Source: Acidiflorens sp963847715
GTDB taxonomy: Bacteria; Acidobacteriota; Terriglobia; Terriglobales; Acidobacteriaceae
Direction of reading: 5' to 3'
NCBI GenBank assembly: GCA_963847715.1
Contig: CAWKAZ010000012.1
Coordinates: 372,001-436,000 of the forward strand
DNA: 64,000 nucleotides
Of this stretch, positions 8,636 through 16,633 are shown piece after piece (position 1 is the first letter of the stretch; each line of letters opens with the position of its first letter). Made by a program: the position numbers and the translations under genes. The notes beneath the pieces are model-generated. The model saw only the letters and a list, made by a program, of their open reading frames with translations. It made no database searches and was not told where the DNA came from.

Positions 8636-8663
8636 TCGAAAAACGCGCGAGAATCCCTCGCGC
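8636..8663 (-). promoter_or_regulatory. Terminator-like hairpin in the mscS leader
   Basis: On the minus strand GCGCGAG-GGATT-CTCGCGC (8663-8645) is followed by G and five T, then 15 bases to the mscS ATG. No minus-strand gene lies upstream, so it may act as an attenuator or leader element rather than end a transcript. Confidence 0.4.
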
Positions 8664-8815
8664 AGGCAGTGTGATGATGCCCAAAAAACGAAGGTTGCAA
8701 AACTGAGAAGTACTCGATCCGCGTACTCCGAATGCTCTAGATTCGACTCATATTTGCCGTAGCCGCGTTCGTCTTCGCGGGTTTTAACGTCTCTAATACA
8801 GCGAACGGAGGCGGT

Positions 8816-8944
8816 ATGCGAAAAGATGAATTGATGAAAGCTGATCTCCTGAGTGAGATCGTGCTGGTGAGTAGCGGTGTGGCCATTCTGGTGGCTCTGG
8901 TGATGGTGGTGGGTGCAGCATTGGCTAGCGCGGCAGTGTTGTAG
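8816..8944 (+). CDS. 42-residue single-pass membrane protein
   Basis: GGAGG four bases before ATG opens a frame of 42 residues: a charged N-terminus (MRKDELMKADLL) then one continuous hydrophobic helix of about 25 residues rich in Val, Ala and Leu. Divergent from mscS. The strong SD and clean TM design argue for a real small protein. No family recognised. Confidence 0.55.
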   Translation: MRKDELMKADLLSEIVLVSSGVAILVALVMVVGAALASAAVL

Positions 8945-9061
8945 CTCCTGCTCTCTAACTCCTGACATCGCGTTTAAGCGGTGCGCGCGGACGGGTGCAT
9001 CTGCCGATCCTCTTTTCTTCAATTACAGGCATTCTGCGAAACCCCTAGGGTTCCAACTTGA

Positions 9062-9079
9062 TTGGCAATTTCTTGCCAA
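9062..9079. promoter_or_regulatory. Inverted repeat TTGGCAA-N4-TTGCCAA
   Basis: Perfect 7-base arms around TTTC, 130 bases upstream of the BON gene start at 9210. Looks like a dimeric regulator site. It superficially resembles a -24/-12 promoter, but the GG-GC spacing is one base short. Confidence 0.4.
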
Positions 9080-9209
9080 GCCCATAGCTTGGATAAAGCG
9101 GCAAGACGTTTCGACGTTTCAGAGAAACCTCGCTTCCGGTTTTGGGGACCGGGAATCAGCCGGCGAGGAAAATCAACAAACAAATCCGATTCACGTAAGG
9201 AGCACTGCG

Positions 9210-9599
9210 ATGAACATCCAAAGGAGCATGGGCACACTTGTTGTTATGGGCGCGCTGTTTGGAGCGGGAACGGTACTGGCACAGGAGCCCGCCGGCGCGG
9301 CACCGGATAACACCACGATGAATCAGCGGGACAAAAATGCCGACGAGCCGACAGCAGATCGCCAAAAGGACAATCGCTCGGACCGCGAGATTACGCAGCA
9401 GATTCGCAAGGCGATCACGAATGACAAATCTCTTTCGACCTACGCACACAACGTGAAGGTCGTCACACAGAACGGCCAAGTCACTCTGAAGGGACCAGTG
9501 CGGTCGGATGAAGAAAAACGCGCGATCGAGGCGAAGGCCACGGAAATCGCGGGCGAAAGCAAGGTCACCAGCGAACTTGATATCAAGGCCAAGAATTAA
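9210..9599 (+). CDS. Periplasmic BON-domain protein
   Basis: 129 residues from ATG with TAAGGAG seven bases upstream; the frame is open from 8913, but the upstream part lacks a start site and precedes the signal peptide. Signal peptide MNIQRSMGTLVVMGALFGAGTVLAQ, a polar linker (DKNADEPTADRQKDNRSD), then one BON domain (about 58-127): REITQQIRKAITNDKSLST, VKVVTQNGQVTLKGPV, AIEAKATEIAG. OsmY-like in design. Followed 39 bases later by the 9639 gene and then csbD, probably one stress operon. Confidence 0.87.
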   Translation: MNIQRSMGTLVVMGALFGAGTVLAQEPAGAAPDNTTMNQRDKNADEPTADRQKDNRSDREITQQIRKAITNDKSLSTYAHNVKVVTQNGQVTLKGPVRSDEEKRAIEAKATEIAGESKVTSELDIKAKN

Positions 9600-9638
9600 C
9601 GTAACAAAATCCCAGCGCCAACTTAAGGAGATTTCACC

Positions 9639-10218
9639 ATGTCTGGAAAAAACACCGCGGTTTTCGGAATCTATCCGAGCTATGCCAACGTTGAGAGCGG
9701 GGTCGATGGCCTGAAGGCTGCCGGCTTCAGTAACAGAGACATTTCAGTGCTCTTCCCGGAAAGTGCCGGGTCAAGAGATTTCGCTCACGAGAAAGGCACC
9801 AAAGCTCCTGAAGGAGCGACTGCAGGTGCTGGAACAGGTGTGGTTCTCGGCGGCGTCATGGGATGGCTGGCCGGCGTCGGCGCTCTTAGCAATCCCTGGT
9901 CTTGGGCCGTTCATCGCCGCGGGTCCGATTATGGCCGCTCTGGCGGGCGCTGGAGTGGGAGGCACCGTTGGCGGCATTGCCGGTGCGCTGGTCGGGCTCG
10001 GAATTCCGGAGTACGAAGCGAAGAGATATGAGGGCCGGGTCAAAGATGGCGGCATTCTGCTTTCGGTGCACTCCGACAGCGCGGACTGGACCAAGCGGGC
10101 AAAGATGATTCTGGAAGCGACCGGCGCACAGGACATTTCATCCACGGGCGAGGCTAAGTCGGGAGACACGAAGACGGACGAAGTGGTGATTGACCGGGAT
10201 CTTCGCCGCGCTGGTTAG
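9639..10218 (+). pseudogene. Glycine-zipper stress protein (DUF3341-like), frameshifted
   Basis: ATG at 9639 with AAGGAG reads NTAVFGIYPSYANVESGVDGLK and FSNRDISVLFPES, then GVVLGGVMGWLAGVGAL, and goes out of frame at 9885-9890. The plus-one frame continues exactly where homologous sequence should: AIPGLGPFIAAGPIMAALAG, Gly-zipper repeats, RYEGRVKDGGILLSVHSD and AQDISSTGEAKS, ending at 10218. Removing one base in CTTAGC gives a 192-residue protein. This family is common beside CsbD and BON genes in soil bacteria and resembles YflT/general stress 17M proteins with a glycine-rich membrane hairpin. Unshifted translation stops at 10031. Either one extra T, a sequencing error, or a +1 shift site. 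Confidence 0.75.
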
Positions 10219-10283
10219 CGAGTGGCGATTGCATCTGAATCGCGAATTTACCTGGAACTCAATAAACATAAGGAGGCAGCAAG

Positions 10284-10532
10284 ATGAACTCAGATCAAAT
10301 GAAGGGCAAGTGGAAACAGATGAAGGGCTCGGTGAAAGAGCGCTGGGGCAAACTTACGGACGATGACCTTGACGTCATCGACGGTCAGCACGAACAGTTG
10401 GTCGGCAAAATCCAGGAGCGATACGGAATCGCCAAGGACGCTGCACAGAAGCAGGTTGACGAGTGGAACGCGACTGCCCGGGAGACAGACGTCGAGCGGG
10501 ATCGCGATTTCGAGCGTCGCAAGGCCAGCTAG
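10284..10532 (+). CDS. CsbD-family general stress protein
   Basis: 82 residues, highly charged and helical. MNSDQMKGKWKQMKGSVKERWGKLTDDDL and IDGQHEQLVGKIQERYGI are the CsbD signature. Family members are small soluble proteins induced by SigB in Bacillus or by phosphate and salt stress elsewhere; molecular role unknown. AAGGAGG lies seven bases upstream of ATG, and a strong terminator follows the stop. Confidence 0.92.
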   Translation: MNSDQMKGKWKQMKGSVKERWGKLTDDDLDVIDGQHEQLVGKIQERYGIAKDAAQKQVDEWNATARETDVERDRDFERRKAS

Positions 10533-10555
10533 TTTGAATTCCTTAGGGTGAAAAG

Positions 10556-10590
10556 AAGAGGAAGCCGCTTTTGTCGGCTTCCTCTTTTTT
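10556..10590. terminator. Strong intrinsic terminator, probably bidirectional
   Basis: A 12-bp stem, AAGAGGAAGCCG with CGGCTTCCTCTT, seven-base loop, then T4 on the plus strand after csbD. The minus-strand side reads CTTCTTTT, so it can also end the response regulator gene at 10612. Confidence 0.88.
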
Positions 10591-10611
10591 ACATGCGAAC
10601 TAAAGTATCAG

Positions 10612-11313
10612 CTAGGCGAGCGTGCCAGCGGGCCGCTCGCGCACGGTCGACGACATCTGGAGTTGGATGATGTCATTCTGAACTGCATACACGACCAGAT
10701 CCCGAATCGAGTGGAAGTTGAGCTTGCGCATGATGTTGCTGCGATGGGTTTCCGCAGTTTTTGTACTCAGGTTGAGAAGACAGGCGACCTCCTTGGAACT
10801 CTTGCCTTCGGCGAGAAGTTGAATCACCTCGCGTTCGCGCGAAGTCAATTTGGGCGATAGGGAGAAGCCTTCACCGGACGCGACGGTCTCCTTGTTCAGA
10901 AACCCTGTCAGCACCATGTCATTCACGCGAGGGGTGAAGAACATGCGGTTGTGCTGCAGCGCTTCCACTGCCGAGACGAGATCGCGCGCCGCGTCGGACT
11001 TCAAGACAAATCCACGCGCACCGGCGTTGAGCGCCTCTCGAATGACGCGATCGGAATCAGTAATCGTCAAGACTATGATTTTTTGCTGCGGGTTGTTCTG
11101 AGAAATCTGGCGACTCGCAGCCAAGCCATTAAGATTGGGCATGCCGATGTCCAAAATGACCACATCCGGCTTTAATTGCCGAACCATCTCGACAGCTTCG
11201 CGTCCATCTTTAGCCTCGCCGCAAATCTCCCAACCCTCACGCGCTTGCAACAGACTGCATAGACCGCGCCGTATCACTTCGTGATCATCAGCGACTAAAA
11301 TACGAAGCTTCAT
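10612..11313 (-). CDS. NarL/FixJ-family response regulator
   Basis: 233 residues from MKLRILVADD, with GGAGG seven bases upstream; the frame extends to 11364 without a site. Receiver domain 1-120 (acidic pair Asp9/Asp10, phospho-acceptor Asp55 in VVILDIGMP, switch Thr in VLTITDSD, Lys in GFVLKSD), then LuxR-type HTH (LTSREREVIQLLAEGKSSKEVA, RSNIMRKLNFHS). DNA-binding transcription factor. Lies beside two HisKA_3 kinases, the usual partners. Its paralogue at 60803-61504 has the same layout and near-identical motifs. Confidence 0.93.
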   Translation of the reverse strand: MKLRILVADDHEVIRRGLCSLLQAREGWEICGEAKDGREAVEMVRQLKPDVVILDIGMPNLNGLAASRQISQNNPQQKIIVLTITDSDRVIREALNAGARGFVLKSDAARDLVSAVEALQHNRMFFTPRVNDMVLTGFLNKETVASGEGFSLSPKLTSREREVIQLLAEGKSSKEVACLLNLSTKTAETHRSNIMRKLNFHSIRDLVVYAVQNDIIQLQMSSTVRERPAGTLA

Positions 11314-11424
11314 TGCTTTCCCTCCGCAAGGAACATCGTAACTGCGATTTGAATTCAACCTCAAAACCCAATCGTGACGCCTATCGGCGTGATCATCAGT
11401 GGACTTTCGTTGTCGCCGTGCGAG

Positions 11425-12873
11425 TCACTCCGACGTTTTCCGTGAAACGGGGATGCTGACCCCTACCAACGTCCCGTTATTACTTGACTCAATCTTCAGC
11501 TTTCCGCCGAGCTCCCAGGCTCGTTCCCGCATGCCGGCGAGTCCAACGCCGGTGGCTGCTCCCGAATGAAAAAGCGTGAGCAGATCCTGTGGAATGCCGC
11601 GTCCGTTATCCTGTATCTCCAGGATTGCCTGGCCTGTCTCTGCCCGTACCAGTACACGCGCGGCTGAGGCCTCGGCATGACGGTGCACATTAGTCAGCGC
11701 CTCCTGTAGCACGCGAAACATCGCGAGTTCGACGCCGTCGGGGAAACGGTCCAGATTCTCTGGAGTATCGAGAGTCACACTGATCCCGCTGCGCTGTCCG
11801 AAGCCCTCCACATACCAACGAGCTGCGGATACAAACCCAGCGGCATCCATCGTCGGTGGATGGAGAAGGTAAGAAAGCGTGCGGACTTCCGACATGCACT
11901 TCTGCATCAACTGCTCCGCTTCCGACCACATATGTTGCGACTCCGGCGTTTGGCGAAGCATGTCGATGTTGAGCTTCAATCCGACCAGGTACTGCCCGAG
12001 GCTGTCGTGAAGTTCGCGCGCAATTCGGCGGCGCTCTGTGTCCTGCAGGCTGAGCAGTCGCGATGTTAATTGCCTTAGCGCCGACGTGCGCTGTTCAACG
12101 AGATTTTCCAATTCGGACTGGGTACGACGCAGGGTCTCTTCCACCAGCTTGCGCTCCCTTATCTCGGTCTCAAGCGCCTGGGCCTTCTGCTGGAGGTGAA
12201 GGATGCTGCGTTGCCGCTCCTCCTCGGTAATGAGCGCGGTGTAGCTTTCGACTGGAATTATGTGATTATGTTCGGCGCAGATTCTGAGAAGTGAATCACC
12301 GTGGACCTCGCGGTCAAAAGTGCCAATCGGGTAGGCACAACGGAGCGACATCGGATAAATCCGCATCACCTCGTTCCAAAGTTGCTCAAGACGAACCGCA
12401 CCTTCAGAATTTCCCTGCTCCCACAAGAGAGCAACCATCTCGCCAAACGCGGAGATGTGGGGATTCGCTCCCGCCGCTGCTGCCAACGGCCTTAGCATGC
12501 GATCGGCGACATCGGTGAAGAGCGCAGCGTCGGGCCACCCGTCGCGCATGAATCTTGCCATGGTCTCGGCCGCGTCCAATGCAACGTAGCGGCCCTGTTC
12601 GACGGCCAATGTAACTGCCAAGCCGCGGGACTGTAGCTGTTTCGCTAGACTTTCCCGGTGTGCCTTCGTCGCGATTACGACAGCAGACTCCCCCGCTATG
12701 AGAGCCGCGCCAATGTAGCGGCTGAGTTCATCAATGAGGTAGGCATCGTCGCGGTAGAACTGAGCGGAGTGAGAGCACCGAACAAACGGCGCTATCGACT
12801 TGGGGCTTGGGTTGGCTAGCGTCGCGATTTGCACGTTCTCCTCGCTTCGGTGTCGCAACCAGAATCTCTTCAA
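11425..12873 (-). CDS. MEDS-domain sensor histidine kinase (HisKA_3)
   Basis: 482 residues, no membrane helix. The N-terminal about 195 residues match the MEDS sensory domain (SHSAQFYRDDAYLIDELSRY, GESAVVIATKAHRESL, FGEMVALLWEQGN), found in DcmR-type regulators of one-carbon or halomethane response. A coiled coil (230-275) leads to the HisKA_3 box RRIARELHDSLGQ with His289, then HATPase_c (NVHRHAEAS, DNGRGIP, GVGLAGMRERAWELGG). Likely phosphorylates NarL-type regulators such as the one encoded 111 bases downstream on the same strand. Divergent from the CHASE3 kinase at 13177. Confidence 0.9.
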   Translation of the reverse strand: MKRFWLRHRSEENVQIATLANPSPKSIAPFVRCSHSAQFYRDDAYLIDELSRYIGAALIAGESAVVIATKAHRESLAKQLQSRGLAVTLAVEQGRYVALDAAETMARFMRDGWPDAALFTDVADRMLRPLAAAAGANPHISAFGEMVALLWEQGNSEGAVRLEQLWNEVMRIYPMSLRCAYPIGTFDREVHGDSLLRICAEHNHIIPVESYTALITEEERQRSILHLQQKAQALETEIRERKLVEETLRRTQSELENLVEQRTSALRQLTSRLLSLQDTERRRIARELHDSLGQYLVGLKLNIDMLRQTPESQHMWSEAEQLMQKCMSEVRTLSYLLHPPTMDAAGFVSAARWYVEGFGQRSGISVTLDTPENLDRFPDGVELAMFRVLQEALTNVHRHAEASAARVLVRAETGQAILEIQDNGRGIPQDLLTLFHSGAATGVGLAGMRERAWELGGKLKIESSNNGTLVGVSIPVSRKTSE

Positions 12874-12944
12874 GGAATACGGCAGAAGGAAAACGCAACC
12901 CTCCGACGCGCGTTAAGTCTAATCGCTCAATGTTTTGCGGCATA

Positions 12945-12960
12945 TACAGCGATTGCTGTA
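12945..12960. promoter_or_regulatory. Palindrome TACAGC-GATT-GCTGTA between divergent kinases
   Basis: Perfect 6-base arms in the 303-base gap (12874-13176) between the two divergently transcribed histidine kinase genes. Candidate operator for a shared regulator. The rest of the gap shows no open frame. Confidence 0.4.
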
Positions 12961-13176
12961 CGTATCGAGGTTGCTTTGGAGGAGGATAGCGGGGTTCCAT
13001 CGCGCTGAGGTGCGGGAACAGCCCAAATGATTCGGATTAGGAAGTGACATGAACTAGGCGGATATGTAACGATTGACCCAGACAGGAGAGACGTTGCGGC
13101 TGAACTCCCGATCCACCGCCCGCGCCAGGCGGAGGTCGCAAATGCCGTAGCGCACAGTCTGGTTCGTCGTCTCAGC

Positions 13177-14517
13177 ATGTCACCACGCAAAAAAGCTCAA
13201 GCGGCATTCGCCTCGGCGGTCCTGCTGCTCGTTCTGAGTGGATTGGCCGCATACGTCACGATTCATCGTCTCCTCGACAGTGAAAAATGGGTGATTCACA
13301 CGCTGGAGGTGCAAGCGGCGCTCGGCGATGTGGATTCGACGTTTGTGCAGGCGGCACGGGCACGAAGTGGATACGTGATCTCAGGGGCAGACGATTATCG
13401 GCTTCAGTTCGAGGGTGTGATTCCAGAGATCTCGCGGAAGTTTGAGAGCTTGCATGCCTTGACGACTGACAATTCGAGCCAGCAGAAACTTTGCGCGCAA
13501 CTGAAGGACATTCTCGATAGTCGAGTGGTGCAGCTCCAGAAATCGGTCGCGTTGAAAGAGCAGGAGCCGCAAAACCAGCGCGGGCAGGCTGATTTCGACC
13601 GCCAGAGCATTTCCATGGCTTCCGACATGACGTCGGTTATGCGGGAGATGCGGGCCCAGGAACAAGAACTGTTGGAGGAGCGGCAGAGTTCGGCGCATCG
13701 GCTGTTTATTCTGACCGTCGTGATTCTGGTAGTCGCGTTCATCATGGCCCTGGAGTTGCTCACGGTGCACTTCCGTCTGCTGACGTCGGAACTCGAGGCG
13801 CGCGAAGACGCGGAACGAACGGCTCGTGACAGCGAAGAGTCGCTTCGTCGGCTGACCGGCCGCTTGCTGCAACTGCAAGACGCGGAGAGAAGGAAATTCT
13901 CACGAGAACTGCACGACAGTCTGGGGCAGTACTTGGTCGGCGTGAAAATGAACCTCGACATGTACTCGACGCAGCACAAGGACCATCTCCTGTCGGAAGC
14001 GATCCAGCTTCTCGATCAGTCCATCGCTGAGACGCGGACCATTTCGCATCTGCTTCATCCTCCGTTGCTCGACGAGGCGGGTTTTTCCTCCGCGGCGAAG
14101 TGGTATACGGAGGGTTTTGCCCAGCGCAGCGGAATCGATATCAAACTGGATTTGCCTGATGATGTCACTCGCTTACCGAAGCCGGCAGCGCTCGGGCTGT
14201 TCCGGGTGCTGCAGGAAAGTTTGACGAACATTCACCGCCACTCGGGCAGCACGAAGGCTGAGATTGCGCTGGAAATGTTCCCTGACAGCGTACTCTTGAA
14301 GATAAGAGACTACGGGAAGGGAATTGCACCGGAATTGCTGGATCGATTTCAGGCGAAAGGAACAAACTCAGGGGTGGGGCTGGCCGGGATGCGGGAACGA
14401 ATTCGTGAACTCGGTGGTCAGATTGGAATCCAGCCGTGCTCTCCTGGGACTTTGATCTCTGTGGTCATGCCGCTTTCGACAAGTTCCGCCAAAATCGAAG
14501 TATCGGCTGCGGATTGA
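13177..14517 (+). CDS. CHASE3 membrane sensor histidine kinase (HisKA_3)
   Basis: 446 residues. TM1 at about 10-30, periplasmic CHASE3 domain (31-175: VQAALGDVDSTFVQAARARSGYVISG), TM2 at about 176-196, a short coiled coil, then HisKA_3 (KFSRELHDSLGQ, His246), SHLLHPPLLDEAGF and HATPase_c (NIHRHSGS, IRDYGKGIAP, GVGLAGMRERIRELGG). Inner membrane kinase sensing an external cue. It shares the kinase core with the 11425 and 32562 genes. It ends abutting the receiver-only gene on the other strand: the two stop codons together form TGATCA. Confidence 0.9.
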   Translation: MSPRKKAQAAFASAVLLLVLSGLAAYVTIHRLLDSEKWVIHTLEVQAALGDVDSTFVQAARARSGYVISGADDYRLQFEGVIPEISRKFESLHALTTDNSSQQKLCAQLKDILDSRVVQLQKSVALKEQEPQNQRGQADFDRQSISMASDMTSVMREMRAQEQELLEERQSSAHRLFILTVVILVVAFIMALELLTVHFRLLTSELEAREDAERTARDSEESLRRLTGRLLQLQDAERRKFSRELHDSLGQYLVGVKMNLDMYSTQHKDHLLSEAIQLLDQSIAETRTISHLLHPPLLDEAGFSSAAKWYTEGFAQRSGIDIKLDLPDDVTRLPKPAALGLFRVLQESLTNIHRHSGSTKAEIALEMFPDSVLLKIRDYGKGIAPELLDRFQAKGTNSGVGLAGMRERIRELGGQIGIQPCSPGTLISVVMPLSTSSAKIEVSAAD

Positions 14518-14931
14518 TCAGTTAGGAAAATAAGTCTGTTGGTGCAAGAGCGCTTCCACACCGTTAAGGACCGAGTAGAGATCCGCTTTGGCGCAAGCGC
14601 CCCGGGCGCCCACTTTTCGGGCCTCTTCCGACAGTTGTCTGGAAACGTGTAGGGTTACGAGCAGAATTGGGATTTGCGGAGAGAGCTGAGTAATGATGCG
14701 CGCGGCGTCCAGCCCGTTCATTTCTGGCATCTGGAAGTCGAGCACAATCACATCCGGCTGAACTCCCCTCACCCGATCAACGGCTTCCTGCCCGTTGCGT
14801 GCTTCATCGCAGACTCTCCAGTTACCGTGTTGCTCCAGTGCGCCACGAAGATAGCGGCGGACGGAAGGATTATCATCCACGACGAAAATTCGCACGGCTT
14901 TATCTGCCCCGGCCGCCAGCGGCATCAGCAC
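14518..14931 (-). CDS. Receiver-only response regulator
   Basis: 137 residues: one REC domain with Asp19/Asp20, phospho-acceptor Asp65 (VIVLDFQMPEMNG), switch residues in PILLVTLHVS and Lys in GACAKAD. No output domain. The start is a GTG at 14931 or the ATG at 14925; the upstream site is weak. Closely resembles the receiver at 59723-60136, down to the C-terminal LLHQQTYFP. Likely a phosphate sink or a partner that signals by protein contact, close to two kinases. Confidence 0.87.
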   Translation of the reverse strand: MLMPLAAGADKAVRIFVVDDNPSVRRYLRGALEQHGNWRVCDEARNGQEAVDRVRGVQPDVIVLDFQMPEMNGLDAARIITQLSPQIPILLVTLHVSRQLSEEARKVGARGACAKADLYSVLNGVEALLHQQTYFPN

Positions 14932-15091
14932 ACCCTGTTATCAAACTAGACGTCCTGTGAATTCAACGCAATACATGGAACGCTTGAGCGGAGCCTACTA
15001 ACGGTTGTTTGCTGCGTAGGGCATGGAAACGTTTCATTTGTTCCGACCAGACTGGCCAATCTACACACTGGGAGGATACGTCCTTAGAAGA

Positions 15092-15126
15092 ATCAATAAC
15101 TTAGAGCTGTGGCATGGAACTTGCAT
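15092..15126 (+). promoter_or_regulatory. Sigma-54-type promoter with ATCAATAACTTA element
   Basis: TGGCATG-N4-TTGCA at 15110-15125 matches the -24/-12 consensus, with GG at 15111-15112 and GC at 15123-15124, about 55 bases before the ATG of the 15178 gene. The 12-base element at 15092-15103 is identical to that at 1093-1104. Confidence 0.6.
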
Positions 15127-15177
15127 TCACCTGACTAGTCCATCATTCCATCGTTTCTGACGGAGAAAGGGAAGGAC

Positions 15178-15342
15178 ATGGTCACAGATAGGTACGGAAG
15201 AGATTGGAAACAACTGTGTGCGGCCGCGTCGGAAGAGCCGGACTCGGACAAATTAGTCTCACTTGTTCATCAAATTATTCAGGCATTCGATGAAGACGAT
15301 GATAGGAAAAAGAATCCGGCCGCCGAAGACGTTCGCTCATAG
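15178..15342 (+). CDS. 54-residue acidobacterial small protein
   Basis: ATG preceded by GGGAAGG opens a 54-residue frame: RDWKQLCAAASEEPDSDKLV, a helical LVHQIIQAFDEDDD, then a short charged tail. The WK-LC-AA-E-D--KL-LV--I pattern is one I recognise from small cytosolic proteins repeated in soil Acidobacteriota, with no known function. Served by the sigma-54-type promoter just upstream. Confidence 0.65.
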   Translation: MVTDRYGRDWKQLCAAASEEPDSDKLVSLVHQIIQAFDEDDDRKKNPAAEDVRS

Positions 15343-15370
15343 TTGTAACAGCGACCGGTTTGTCGCGCCG

Positions 15371-15523
15371 CTAGACGCGACCCATTAATACTAGTACCAG
15401 GACAATAACCAGGACCAAGCCCAAGCCGCCACTTGGATAGTATCCCCACCCGGTGCTGTAGGGCCATGTTGGCAATGCGCCGATGAGAAGCAGTACCAAT
15501 ATGATCAGCAGAATCGTGTACAT
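15371..15523 (-). CDS. DUF3309-family small membrane protein
   Basis: 50 residues with AGGAG eight bases before ATG. Sequence design: hydrophobic helix (ILLIILVLLLIGALPTW), WGYYPSGG turn, second helix (LGLVLVIVLVLVLMG). This is the DUF3309 pattern: two short helices around a conserved W-Y/G-PSGG loop. Found near stress genes in many soil bacteria; role unknown. Confidence 0.85.
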   Translation of the reverse strand: MYTILLIILVLLLIGALPTWPYSTGWGYYPSGGLGLVLVIVLVLVLMGRV

Positions 15524-15703
15524 GTAGTCTTCTCCTAATTCAACGAGATTACCGGCATGTCCAGACCGCCGGGTTCAGAGTACTCACGTTACCGAGGTGA
15601 GGTCAGTTTCAACATCCGTTTGAGTCTGTAGCCGCGTTGGTTTGGTTCCGTATTTCATATGGGACCACGGTGTACAAATCAGGTGATTGAAATCGAAAAT
15701 CGT

Positions 15704-15733
15704 AAAAGGCCAAGCCCTGTGGGACTTGGCCTT
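15704..15733 (-). terminator. Intrinsic terminator of the SYLF gene
   Basis: Minus strand: AAGGCCAAG and CTTGGCCTT arms around a ten-base loop, then TTACG. Lies 20 bases after the stop of the 15754 gene. Confidence 0.75.
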
Positions 15734-15753
15734 CGCGATCTCACCTTGACGCG

Positions 15754-16488
15754 TTATTTGTGTGGCTCTGAATTTTCCGCCTGATCATGAGCTTGTGCGG
15801 AATATTTTCTGAGCACGGTAAGGAAAGGCTCGCTGGATTCAGGCGCGGCAACCCTGCCCCGCAGGATGTCCTCGAACGATTCCCCCTTGCCGAAGAGGAT
15901 TCTGGTCTCGTCGCGATCCTGCGAAATCGCAGTTCCCGATAGGTCGATCCCAGCGAAAAGGCCGCGGGTGCGGGAGTAGGTCAGAATTTCCGCCCGCATT
16001 TTCACGTCGGTGCCCGCAGTCGCATCGCGGCCAACCGGTCCGGCAGCAGCCGAAGCGTCCGCACCTAGTTTGAAATGGCTGGAGAGCAGGTGCTGCATTC
16101 CCTGATCATTGGTTACGATCATGACCAAATCGACGGCCTGGCCGCCGAGTTGAAGACCCCAGCTACCACCGGTGACGGTAATCGGAGCGGGAGCGCTCCA
16201 TCCATGTGCAGTCCGGCAGGTAGCGATCCCTTTGCCATGGTTACCGCCAAAGCCGACAGCGATTTTGATCATCGAGGGCACGACGGCGACGCACTTCGCG
16301 TCTTCCATGATCTTGTCGGGAATGGCCTTGTCAGGTGTCGCCATGATTTCTGACAAAACTTTTGCCGACGCGTCAATTCGCTTGTCGATGTCAGACCGAT
16401 CTTTGTCCTTATCCTCGCCCCAAGTCACGCTGGTCAACATCAGGGCAACGGCAGTCAGAGTCATTAGAAGATATTTCGTTGCTTTCAT
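15754..16488 (-). CDS. Lipid-binding SYLF-domain (YSC84/DUF500) protein
   Basis: 244 residues with signal peptide (KATKYLLMTLTAVALMLTSVTWG). SYLF domain from about 40 to 215: IDASAKVLSEIM, AIPDKIMEDAKCVAVVPSM, VGFGGNHGKGIATCRTA, WSAPAPITVTGGSWGLQLGGQ and DVKMRAEILTYSRTRGLFAGI with the conserved Ser-Arg-Gly. SYLF domains bind phospholipids; bacterial members are secreted envelope proteins of unclear role. Own terminator; followed on the same strand by the DUF3309 gene. Confidence 0.9.
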   Translation of the reverse strand: MKATKYLLMTLTAVALMLTSVTWGEDKDKDRSDIDKRIDASAKVLSEIMATPDKAIPDKIMEDAKCVAVVPSMIKIAVGFGGNHGKGIATCRTAHGWSAPAPITVTGGSWGLQLGGQAVDLVMIVTNDQGMQHLLSSHFKLGADASAAAGPVGRDATAGTDVKMRAEILTYSRTRGLFAGIDLSGTAISQDRDETRILFGKGESFEDILRGRVAAPESSEPFLTVLRKYSAQAHDQAENSEPHK

Positions 16489-16633
16489 TTCGACCTCTTC
16501 TGTGCCCCATCGAGCACGGGTATCATTCTGGTTTACTGTCTCGCGGCCTTACTTTAGCGGGGCCGAGCTGCCTTCATCCATCCCCTCAAAACCTTAGATT
16601 GACCGGTGGCATGCCTTAGAAGGTGCGAGCTCT

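Noticed and set aside
8621..9022. N-terminal extension of mscS
   Set aside because: Antisense to the 8816 small gene, contains a His-rich run, and is interrupted by a hairpin; normal MscS length is reached from 8620.
9062..9079. Sigma-54 promoter reading of TTGGCAATTTCTTGCC
   Set aside because: The GG-to-GC spacing is one base too short; the perfect inverted repeat explains it better.
15023..15037. GAAACGTTTC palindrome as an operator
   Set aside because: Only ten bases, not extended by flanking symmetry and not close to a start; likely chance.
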